NCBI RefSeq assembly: GCF_030813695.1
Contig: NZ_JAUSVA010000002.1
Span: 6,200,001-6,264,000, forward strand
Origin: Kitasatospora herbaricolor
Lineage (GTDB): Bacteria; Actinomycetota; Actinomycetes; Streptomycetales; Streptomycetaceae
Reading direction: 5' to 3'
DNA length: 64,000 bases
A program made the position numbers and the translations under genes. This document shows positions 57,490 to 64,000 of the stretch, in pieces. Position 1 is the first letter of the stretch, and the number at the start of each line of letters is the position of its first letter. The notes under the pieces were generated by a model. It was not told the origin of the DNA. It saw only the letters and a program-made list of their open reading frames with translations, and did not search any database.

Positions 57490-58677
57490 ATGACTCTCGC
57501 ACCCGCCGACGGCTACGACTCCTTCGAGATCCTGGACCCGGCCGACGCCCCCGCGCCGCTCTACGGCAGCGGGTCGCTCAGCGACCTGCTGCCCTCGGTC
57601 GCGGCCGGGCTCGGCGTGCCCGGCTTCACGTCCACCCTGCCGGTCGCGCCGGCCGACCGGGTCTGCGTGTTCCTGGTCGACGGGCTGGGCTGGGAGCTCC
57701 TGCTGCGCCACCCCGAGTACGCGCCGTTCCTCAGCTCGCTGGTGGGCAGCTCGCTCGGGAACACCGGCCGCCCGCTGACCGCCGGCTTCCCGGCGACCAC
57801 CGCGACCTCGCTGGCCTCGGTGGGCACCGGCCTGCCGCCGGGCCTGCACGGCCTGGTGGGGTACACGGTGGCGGTGCCGGGCGCCGGGTACCTGATGAAC
57901 CAGCTGCGCTGGCAGCCGCCGACCGAGCCGCGGGTGTGGCAGCCGTACCCGACGGTGTTCGAGCAGGTGCACGCGGCGGGCGTGGCGACCTGCCAGGTCT
58001 CCTCGCCGCTGTTCTCGACCACCCCGCTGACCAAGGTGGCGCTCTCCGGCGGCAGTTTCCTCGGCCGGACCACCGGCGAGGAGCGGATGGACCTGGCGGC
58101 GCGCTGGCTGGCCGAGCACGACCGGGCGCTGGTCTACACGTACGTGAGCGAGCTGGACGGTGCCGGCCACCGGTTCGGGGTCGACTCGGACGACTGGCGG
58201 ATGATGCTGAACACCGTCGACCGGCTGGCCCGGCGGCTGGCCGAGCAGCTTCCGCCGCGGTCGGCGCTGTACGTCACAGCGGACCACGGCATGATCGACA
58301 TCGCGCCCGAGGACCGGATCGACTTCGACGAGGACTGGGAGCTGAGCGCCGGCGTCGCGCTGCTCGGCGGCGAGGGCCGGGCCCGGCACGTCTACGCGGT
58401 GCCGGGGGCGGCGGCCGACGTGTTCACCGTCTGGAGCGAGGTGCTCGGCGACCGGATGTGGGTGGCCACCCGTGAGCAGGCGATCGCGGCGGGCTGGTTC
58501 GGTCCTTCGGTGGACGACCGGGTCTACCAGCGGATCGGCGACGTGGTCGCGGCGGCCCGGGACGACGTGGCGGTGATCGCCTCCCGCAGCGAGCCCGGCG
58601 AGTCCACGATGATCGGGCTGCACGGGTCGATGACCCCGGTCGAGCAGCACGTGCCGCTGCTCGAAGTCCGCGGCTGA
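57490..58677 (+). CDS. Alkaline phosphatase-superfamily nucleotide pyrophosphatase/phosphodiesterase
   Basis: A 395-residue type I phosphodiesterase-like enzyme. The metal and nucleophile motifs are VDGLG (Asp), FPATTATS (Thr nucleophile), ELDGAGHRFG (Asp/His), ADHGM (Asp-His) and a final LHGS His. No signal peptide, so cytoplasmic. Substrate unknown; family members cleave phosphodiester or pyrophosphate bonds. It lies between the DUF5998 and tdk genes in one direction (40 and 45 bp gaps), so an operon is likely. Confidence 0.88.
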   Translation: MTLAPADGYDSFEILDPADAPAPLYGSGSLSDLLPSVAAGLGVPGFTSTLPVAPADRVCVFLVDGLGWELLLRHPEYAPFLSSLVGSSLGNTGRPLTAGFPATTATSLASVGTGLPPGLHGLVGYTVAVPGAGYLMNQLRWQPPTEPRVWQPYPTVFEQVHAAGVATCQVSSPLFSTTPLTKVALSGGSFLGRTTGEERMDLAARWLAEHDRALVYTYVSELDGAGHRFGVDSDDWRMMLNTVDRLARRLAEQLPPRSALYVTADHGMIDIAPEDRIDFDEDWELSAGVALLGGEGRARHVYAVPGAAADVFTVWSEVLGDRMWVATREQAIAAGWFGPSVDDRVYQRIGDVVAAARDDVAVIASRSEPGESTMIGLHGSMTPVEQHVPLLEVRG

Positions 58678-58722
58678 CCCCCTCGAACCGCCCACCTCAA
58701 CTGAAGGGCCTCTGCACCACCC

Positions 58723-59376
58723 ATGGCTGAACTGGTGTTCTTCTCGGGGACGATGGACTGCGGCAAGTCGACGCTCGCGCTCCAGCTGGACCACAACCAC
58801 GCCGCCCGCGGCCGGCAGGGGATCATCTTCTCCCGGCACGACCGGGCCGGTGCCTCCACCATCTCCAGCCGGCTCGGGCTGCGGGCCGACGCGGTGGAGG
58901 TGACGGACGCCTTCGACTTCCACGCCCACGTGGTGCAGCTGCTCTCGGCCGGCGGCCGGGTGGACTACCTGATCTGCGACGAGGCCAACTTCTACGCGGC
59001 CGGGCAGGTCGACCAGCTGGCCCGGGTGGTCGACGAGCTCGGCATCGACGTCTTCACCTTCGGCATCACCACCGACTTCCGCACCCGGCTGTTCCCCGGC
59101 TCGCAGCGCCTGATCGAACTCGCCGACCGGGTGGAGGTCCTCCAGGTGGAGGCGCTCTGCTGGTGCGGCGCCCGGGCCACCCACAACGCCAGGACGGTCG
59201 GCGGCGTGATGGTGGTCGAGGGCGCGCAGGTGGTCGTCGGTGACATCTCGGTCAGCGAGGACGAGATCGGCTACGAGGTGCTCTGCCGGCGCCACCACCG
59301 GCGCCGGCTGACGGCGGCCACCGCCCGTGCCTCGGTGCTCTCCCCGGACGTGCTGCCCTTCGAGCAGCAGGCCTGA
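58723..59376 (+). CDS. tdk: Thymidine kinase
   Basis: A 217-residue type II thymidine kinase. P-loop GTMDCGKS (9-16), DEANF (catalytic Glu) and a zinc site formed by CWCG (~143-146) and CRRHH (~188-192). It phosphorylates thymidine for salvage. Third gene of the DUF5998-phosphodiesterase-tdk unit. Confidence 0.94.
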   Translation: MAELVFFSGTMDCGKSTLALQLDHNHAARGRQGIIFSRHDRAGASTISSRLGLRADAVEVTDAFDFHAHVVQLLSAGGRVDYLICDEANFYAAGQVDQLARVVDELGIDVFTFGITTDFRTRLFPGSQRLIELADRVEVLQVEALCWCGARATHNARTVGGVMVVEGAQVVVGDISVSEDEIGYEVLCRRHHRRRLTAATARASVLSPDVLPFEQQA

Positions 59377-59408
59377 GGGCCGGCCGGCCCACCCGCGGGC
59401 ACCGCCGG

Positions 59409-60227
59409 TCAGCCGGCCCCGACCACGGTGAAGAGCCCGCCGCGCGGGTCGGCCAGATGCACGACCGGCCCGCCCGCGCCGTCGTCCCCGGCGCCGCCCC
59501 GGCCGGTGGCGTCCGCCGCGGGCCGCCCGGGAGCGGTGACCACCCGGCCGCCGGAGCGGACGGCCAGCGCGGCAGTCCGGGCGGCGTCGGCGACGGTGAA
59601 GCAGGTCCGCCAGCGGGCCGGGGCCGGGCCTTCGCCGCGCCGGATCCGAGCCACCGTCCGGCCGCCGGCCAGCAGTTCGCACCCCTGCGCGGTGTCCGGC
59701 GTGCCTTGGCCGGGGGCCGCCGGGCCGCGGACCTCCTCCGCCAGGACCGCGCGGTAGAACGCGGCGGCCACCGGCGGCTCGCAGGTGAGCAGTTCGGTCC
59801 GGCCCGGGGTGCCGGGCTCGCCGGCCGCCTCCCAGCCGAGGTGCTCCTCGCCCTGCCAGAGCCCGAAGGCCGCCCCGGCGAGGTCGGCGGCGATGGCGAG
59901 GCGCCCGGCCCGTCCGGCCTGCACCGGTCCGACCGCGACGGTGCCGCCGCACTCGCGCACCCGCTGCGAGACCTCGTCGGCGTGGTCCACCGAGAAGTAG
60001 GTGGTCCAGCCGACCGGGTGGCCCGGCGCGCCGGGCGACACCCCGAGTCCGGCCACCAGGGCGCCGCCGGCCCGCGCCCGGACGTACCGGCCGAGCCGGT
60101 TCGGGCCGGGGGAGAACTCCCAGTCGAACAGCCGGCCGTAGAAGGCGCGGGCGCCCTCCAGGTCGTCGGTCAGCAGGCTCGTCCAGCAGGGTGAGCCCTG
60201 GGCCAGACGGAGTGTCACCGCGGGCAT
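59409..60227 (-). CDS. Two-domain VOC (glyoxalase/bleomycin-resistance-like) protein
   Basis: A 272-residue protein with two vicinal-oxygen-chelate repeats (~8-125 and ~140-265). The first begins GSPCWTSLLTDDLEGARAFYGRLFDWEF, the second TELLTCEPPVAAAFYRAVL. A Gly/Ala-rich insertion (~235-255) loosens the second. Metal ligands are not all evident, so enzyme activity is uncertain. ATG 60227 (complement) follows AGGAG. Convergent with tdk. Confidence 0.85.
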   Translation of the reverse strand: MPAVTLRLAQGSPCWTSLLTDDLEGARAFYGRLFDWEFSPGPNRLGRYVRARAGGALVAGLGVSPGAPGHPVGWTTYFSVDHADEVSQRVRECGGTVAVGPVQAGRAGRLAIAADLAGAAFGLWQGEEHLGWEAAGEPGTPGRTELLTCEPPVAAAFYRAVLAEEVRGPAAPGQGTPDTAQGCELLAGGRTVARIRRGEGPAPARWRTCFTVADAARTAALAVRSGGRVVTAPGRPAADATGRGGAGDDGAGGPVVHLADPRGGLFTVVGAG

Positions 60228-60405
60228 GGGCAGGTCTCCTCACGGAGCGTCGGGTGGTCGACGCGGGTGGTCGGCGCGGCGGGTCCACGCGTAGGGGGCG
60301 ATGCTCGCACCACCGGTGCGGCGGCGGCGCCCGGCCGCGCGGGGGAGCCGGGCAAAGAAGGGACAAAGAGCTTGCGGCGGCCGGCCCTGCGCAAGAATGT
60401 CGCCC

Positions 60406-61257
60406 ATGGACAGCTTTCCGCAGGACTCCCCGCTGATCTCCGTCGCCGACCTGGAGACAGCCCTCGCCTCCCCCCGGCCGCCGGTGCTGCTCGACATCCG
60501 CTTCCAGCTGGGCAGTACGTCCAGCCGCGGCGAGTACGAGGCCGGGCACCTGCCCGGGGCGCACTTCGTCGACCTGGACGCCGAGCTGGCGGCCCCGCCC
60601 GGCACGGCGGGCCGGCACCCGCTGCCCGATCCGGAGGTGCTCGGCGAGGCGCTGCGCCGGGCGGGCGTCAGCGCCGAACGCCCGGTGGTGGTCTACGACG
60701 CCGGCCCGGCGATGTCCGCCGCCCGGGCTTGGTGGCTGCTGCGCTGGGCCGGGCACCCCGACGTGCGGGTGCTGGACGGCGGGCTGGCCGCCTGGCAGGC
60801 CGCCGGCCTGCCGCTCAGCGGCGAGCCGCCGGCGGCGCAGGCGGGCGACTTCAAGCCGGTGCCCGGCCTGCTGCCGACCCTGGACGCCGACGGCGCGGCC
60901 GCGTTCGCCCGGACCGGACTGCTGCTGGACGCCCGCGCCGGCGAGCGCTACCGCGGTGAGGTGGAGCCGATCGACACCAAGGCCGGGCACATCCCCGGCG
61001 CGGTGTCGGCGCCCACCACGGAGAACGTCGGCTCGGACGGGCGGTTCCTGCCGGCCGCCGCGCTGGCGGCCCGGTTCGGCGGGCTCGGTGCGGACACCCG
61101 TGAGGTGGCCGTCTACTGCGGTTCGGGGGTGACGGCGGCTCACCAGATCCTGGCCCTGGAGGTGGCGGGGCTGACGGCCACGCTCTACCCGGGCTCGTGG
61201 AGCGAGTGGTCCCGGGACCCGCAGCGCCCCATCGCCACCGGCGCCCTGCCCGGCTGA
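60406..61257 (+). CDS. Thiosulfate/3-mercaptopyruvate sulfurtransferase
   Basis: A 283-residue protein with two rhodanese domains. The active-site loop is CGSGVTA with Cys238; CGSGVT-type loops are found in 3-mercaptopyruvate sulfurtransferases. Acts in sulfur transfer and cyanide or sulfide metabolism. No Shine-Dalgarno; AAGAAT lies 7 nt before the ATG, another possible leaderless start. Divergent from the VOC gene. Confidence 0.9.
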   Translation: MDSFPQDSPLISVADLETALASPRPPVLLDIRFQLGSTSSRGEYEAGHLPGAHFVDLDAELAAPPGTAGRHPLPDPEVLGEALRRAGVSAERPVVVYDAGPAMSAARAWWLLRWAGHPDVRVLDGGLAAWQAAGLPLSGEPPAAQAGDFKPVPGLLPTLDADGAAAFARTGLLLDARAGERYRGEVEPIDTKAGHIPGAVSAPTTENVGSDGRFLPAAALAARFGGLGADTREVAVYCGSGVTAAHQILALEVAGLTATLYPGSWSEWSRDPQRPIATGALPG

Positions 61258-61282
61258 CCGCCCGTCACCACCCGGCACGCGC

Positions 61283-61319
61283 CCGGGCGGCCGCTCCCCC
61301 GGGGGGAGCGGCCGCCCGG
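61283..61319. terminator. Bidirectional terminator
   Basis: An 18-bp near-perfect palindrome (61283-61300 with 61302-61319) between the convergent sulfurtransferase and sepH genes. Confidence 0.85.
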
Positions 61320-61340
61320 CCGTACTGCTCGGTGCTGTTG

Positions 61341-62384
61341 CTACTCCTGCTTCTTGCGCCGGCTGCCGAAGACGATCTCGTCCCAGCTGGGCACGGTGGC
61401 ACGCCGCCCGGGGCGGACGCCGTCCGCCTCGGCCTGCCGGTCGGTGGTGCCGACCAGGCGCTCGCGGTGCGGGGCGACCGCACGCGGCATCAGGATGTCG
61501 GCGTACGCGGAGCCCGCGCCGATGCCGGCCGCGGGAGCCGCCGGCTCCTCGGCCTCCTCGACCACCTCGGCCACGGCGGGTTCCACCGGGGCCGGACCGC
61601 CGACCGCGAGGTCGCCGCGGAAGGCGGGCACCACGTCCAGCAGGCTGGTCAGCGAGTCCCGCGCGTCGGCCGTGGCCTCCCGCGACTCCCGGACCTCACG
61701 GGCCGACATGATGCGGTCCGCGGAGGGGCGGTCGATCATCGGGCGCAGCGGCCGGTCGTGCGGCAGCCTGGCGATCCGCGGGATGAACGGGAAGACCTGC
61801 TCGTCCTCGCGCTCGACGTTCTCGCCGATCAGCGCGCGGGCCTCGTCGTCGTTGGGCTGCACGAGCCGCCGGGGCGGGTCGTACGTCCAGCTGGCGGTGC
61901 GGCCCTCGCCGTCCGCGCGGTACCCGAGGATGACCTCCCAGGTGCCGTCGTCGCGGCGCCAGGAGTCCCAGCGCTCGGTGTCCTTCTCGGCGCCGCGCAG
62001 GGCGAGCCGTTCGGCGACGGCCTCGCCGAGCTGGGGCCCGGTGGATTCGCCGTGCCGGCGGATGGCGGTCTTGCGGGCGCGCTCGGCCATGAAGGCGCGC
62101 TCGGCGAGCACGGGGCCCTCGAAGCGGCGGACCCGGTCGACGGAGATGCCGGCGGCCTGGGCGACCTCCTCGGCGGAGGCACCGGCTCGTATCCGCGCCT
62201 GGATGTCACGGGGGCGGAGGTGGCTCTCGACCTCGATCTCGATCTGGCCGAGGCGCGGCCGGTCCCCGCGGATGGCGGCTCGCAGCCGCTCGTCGATGGG
62301 GAGGGTGTACTCCGTGCTGTCGGCAGCCTTGAGCACCAGCCGTGTGCCGTCGTTGCTGACGGCCACGACGCGCAGTTCGGGCAC
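61341..62384 (-). CDS. sepH: Cell division regulator SepH
   Basis: A 347-residue SepH. The N-terminal DUF3071 domain (MPELRVVAVSNDGTRLVL to ~165) contains a helix-turn-helix (GASAEEVAQAAGISVDRVRRFEGPVL at ~67-92). The middle is acidic and variable, and the C-terminus keeps the conserved VPSWDEIVFGSRRKK. SepH binds FtsZ and promotes Z-ring assembly in Streptomyces. The GTG at 62384 (complement) has GGGAGG upstream; the open frame beyond is not protein-like. Confidence 0.93.
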   Translation of the reverse strand: MPELRVVAVSNDGTRLVLKAADSTEYTLPIDERLRAAIRGDRPRLGQIEIEVESHLRPRDIQARIRAGASAEEVAQAAGISVDRVRRFEGPVLAERAFMAERARKTAIRRHGESTGPQLGEAVAERLALRGAEKDTERWDSWRRDDGTWEVILGYRADGEGRTASWTYDPPRRLVQPNDDEARALIGENVEREDEQVFPFIPRIARLPHDRPLRPMIDRPSADRIMSAREVRESREATADARDSLTSLLDVVPAFRGDLAVGGPAPVEPAVAEVVEEAEEPAAPAAGIGAGSAYADILMPRAVAPHRERLVGTTDRQAEADGVRPGRRATVPSWDEIVFGSRRKKQE

Positions 62385-62931
62385 GGTTACCTCCCGGGTG
62401 GTGCCTGCCGACGTCACCTGCGTCGCTGCTCCCGTACTGAGTGTGGCCTGCCCACTGGCGGCTGGCCACAACCTTGCTGAGTTCCCCGGCGTGTCGGGCT
62501 TCTGCCCGGGCACGCCGCTGTGGCACGGTTGCCTTTTTGCCACGTCACCGGTCGACGTCGCGCCTGGGTGTCCCGGCCGTCCTCGCACATGGAGTGACGC
62601 GACGATCCGGGACGGGCGCCGCCGTGCGTACCTGCTCCGTGATCGTCGGACGATCTGCCGGTTGATGGGCAGTCGACAAGTCGACCGAAGGCTCAGGCTC
62701 CACGAACAGTACTCCATTCGTGGCATCCAGCGGGGCGGCTCGCCGCTCAAGTCTCCCGCGATTCACGGGAATCTCAAGAGTGGCCACCTCAATGGCGGAC
62801 CGTTGGCAACCGCACGGTGATCATCTTCACATATATCGACCGCGAAGAACCGGACATTCGCCCCTTGTGTCCTTCTTTGGGCAAGATGGAATGACTTGTT
62901 CGAAGAGCAGTCGAATGACCGAGGGATGTTG
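62385..62931. other. Divergent region between sepH and the 62932 gene
   Basis: 547 bp with lower GC than the rest of the window, holding both promoters. A two-part hairpin lies at 62487-62517 (CGGCGTG...CACGCCG around CGGGC/GCCCG), and GTGGCA/TGCCAC with a T5 run follows at 62520-62543. The stretch 62815-62915 is AT-rich, with ATATAT near 62830. A minus-strand 80-codon ORF (62545-62787) is not convincing. Confidence 0.5.
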
Positions 62932-63759
62932 ATGCCGGAGCAGAAGCCCGCCGAGGCGGCGGAGAAGGGCGGGAAGCGGATCGATCTGAGCATGGCTCAG
63001 GTCGTCGCGAGCGCGCTCGCCACCATGGTGGGCGCGCTGCTCGCCTCCGAGCTCGGGGTGGCCGGCACCGTCATCGGCGCGGCAGTGGTCAGCGTGGCGG
63101 CCACCACCAGCACGGCCGTGTTCCACCACATCTTCCGCCGCACCGGCGACCAGCTACGGGTGGCGGCCGACCGGGGCCCGGGCGCCGGCGCTGCCGCGTC
63201 CCCTTCGGCCGGGCCTTCGGCCGGGACGGGCGAGCCGGCGATCACCTCGGACTGGAACAGCTCCAAGGTGCTGCGGGCGCGGCCGCGGCGGTCCTGGCGG
63301 TCCGCGCTGGTGCTGCCGGGGCTGGTCTTCCTGCTGGCGATGGTGCCGATCGTCGCCTTCGAGCTGGTGACGGGCCAGCCGGTCTCGGCGACCGTCCAGG
63401 GCGGGACCGGCCAGGGGACGTCCTTCGGCGGCTCGGTGCACGGCACGCCGTCGACGAAGCCGTCCTCCTCGCCGTCCCCCGGATCCGCCTCCTCCGGTGC
63501 GAGCCAGGGCGCCGGCGCGGGGGCCTCCTCCTCGCCGTCCGCCGGACCGTCCGCCGCGCCGTCGAAGGAGCCGTCCTCCGCGCCCTCGGCCGGGCAGCCG
63601 TCCGGACCCGCGGGCCGGCCCTCCGCGGGCGCCTCCCCGAGCACCGGGTCCTCGCCGGCCGGCCCGGCCTCCCCGTCCGGTCAGGTCTCCCCCGAGCCCG
63701 CCGCCCCCGCCCCGGGCGGAGCCGCGACCGCACCCGGCGACACCCCGGCCGCCCCGTGA
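62932..63759 (+). CDS. Membrane-associated Ser/Pro-rich protein, uncharacterised
   Basis: A 275-residue protein. A hydrophobic segment (~21-55, with VVASALATMVGALLASELGV) and a second membrane helix (~130-150, SALVLPGLVFLLAMVPIVAF) flank a short soluble part. The last ~110 residues are a disordered Ser/Pro/Ala/Gly-rich tail that would lie outside the cell or in the wall. The ATG at 62932 has GAGGG six bases upstream; an ATG at 62926 and a TTG at 62896 are alternatives. No known family recognised. Confidence 0.75.
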   Translation: MPEQKPAEAAEKGGKRIDLSMAQVVASALATMVGALLASELGVAGTVIGAAVVSVAATTSTAVFHHIFRRTGDQLRVAADRGPGAGAAASPSAGPSAGTGEPAITSDWNSSKVLRARPRRSWRSALVLPGLVFLLAMVPIVAFELVTGQPVSATVQGGTGQGTSFGGSVHGTPSTKPSSSPSPGSASSGASQGAGAGASSSPSAGPSAAPSKEPSSAPSAGQPSGPAGRPSAGASPSTGSSPAGPASPSGQVSPEPAAPAPGGAATAPGDTPAAP

Positions 63760-63769
63760 GCCCGGGCGG

Positions 63770-64000
63770 TCAGGCGCCGAGCACCCGCCGCAGGTAGTCG
63801 TTGCCGAACAGCCGCTGCGGGTCGACCTTGTCGCGCAGCGCCGTGAAGTCGCCGAAGCGCGGGTAGACCCCCGACAGGTACTCGGCGTCCCGGGTGTGCA
63901 GCTTGCCCCAGTGCGGACGGCCCCGGTGGGCGGTCATCAGCTTCTCCACCTCGGTGAAGTAGCCCTGCTCGGCGGTGCCCCGGTAGAGGTGGACGGCGAT
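63770..64000 (-). CDS. D-arabinono-1,4-lactone oxidase-like protein (C-terminal end only)
   Basis: The last 77 codons of a minus-strand gene that continues beyond the window. The sequence HWGKLHTRDAEYL and PQRLFGNDYLRRVLG at the end are typical of the C-terminus of FAD-dependent sugar-lactone oxidases (ALO family), which oxidise sugar gamma-lactones. The stop is 10 bp from the stop of the convergent gene. Confidence 0.85.
   Translation of the reverse strand: MAVHLYRGTAEQGYFTEVEKLMTAHRGRPHWGKLHTRDAEYLSGVYPRFGDFTALRDKVDPQRLFGNDYLRRVLGA

Noticed and set aside
62545..62787. 80-codon minus-strand ORF between sepH and the 62932 gene
   Set aside because: No ribosome-binding sequence and third-position GC of only about 70 percent, unlike neighbouring genes.

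Overview
The window is 64 kb of very GC-rich chromosomal DNA from a Streptomyces-type actinomycete (Streptomyces or Kitasatospora). The case rests on a conservon GTPase/P450 pair, HrdB, SepH, RqlH-type RecQ, a DasR-type dre site at ptsH, Pat with an N-terminal GNAT domain, abundant GTG starts, and long GC hairpins between genes. From memory, the order hrdB - parE - parC - ptsH - sepH matches the core arm of Streptomyces coelicolor. I see no tRNA, rRNA, insertion sequence, prophage, CRISPR array or biosynthetic cluster, so this is mostly core chromosome.

Layout. 1-3.0 kb: the end of a conservon (cvnD fragment, a CYP157-like P450 without the ExxR motif, a normal CYP154-like P450). 3.3-6.9 kb: a sugar ABC importer (lipoprotein plus two permeases) with no ATPase of its own. 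7.2-11.4 kb: a DUF4173 membrane protein, then a divergent MFS efflux pump/TetR pair with twin palindromic operators. 11.6-22.6 kb: RNase HII, two uncharacterised genes, a RecQ helicase broken by one extra base, a DUF4192 protein, a proline iminopeptidase and a glycogen-debranching-type protein. 22.8-27.4 kb: a NrtR-like Nudix regulator, a two-gene ABC system whose ATPase lacks key catalytic residues, and a FadR-type regulator. 27.9-34.0 kb: hrdB, a trypsin-like protease, a DUF7455 zinc-binding protein and parE. 34.1-44.8 kb: two two-component systems around an acetate-type symporter pair, then a NitT/TauT-type ABC importer. 45-64 kb: a sucrase/ferredoxin-like protein, parC, an M16 peptidase pair, rtcB, ptsH, pat-like, DUF5998, a phosphodiesterase, tdk, a VOC protein, a sulfurtransferase, sepH, a Ser/Pro-rich membrane protein and the end of a sugar-lactone oxidase.

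Working together. ParE and ParC form topoisomerase IV although their genes lie 12 kb apart on opposite strands. The 39-45 kb CitA/CitB-like pair lies between two importers and probably controls one of them. HPr is likely under DasR (GlcNAc) control through a 14/16 dre match. The sugar importer probably borrows a shared ATPase such as MsiK.

Most noteworthy observations: the frameshifted recQ; the ABC ATPase missing Q-loop Gln, Walker B Glu and H-loop His; a strong-SD 29-codon ORF before rtcB; a strong-SD leader ORF overlapping the parE start; repeated leaderless-type promoters (-10 hexamer, 7 nt, start codon); two DnaA-box-like repeats between recQ and the DUF4192 gene; and an in-frame 36-bp duplication at the end of the sucrase/ferredoxin-like gene.
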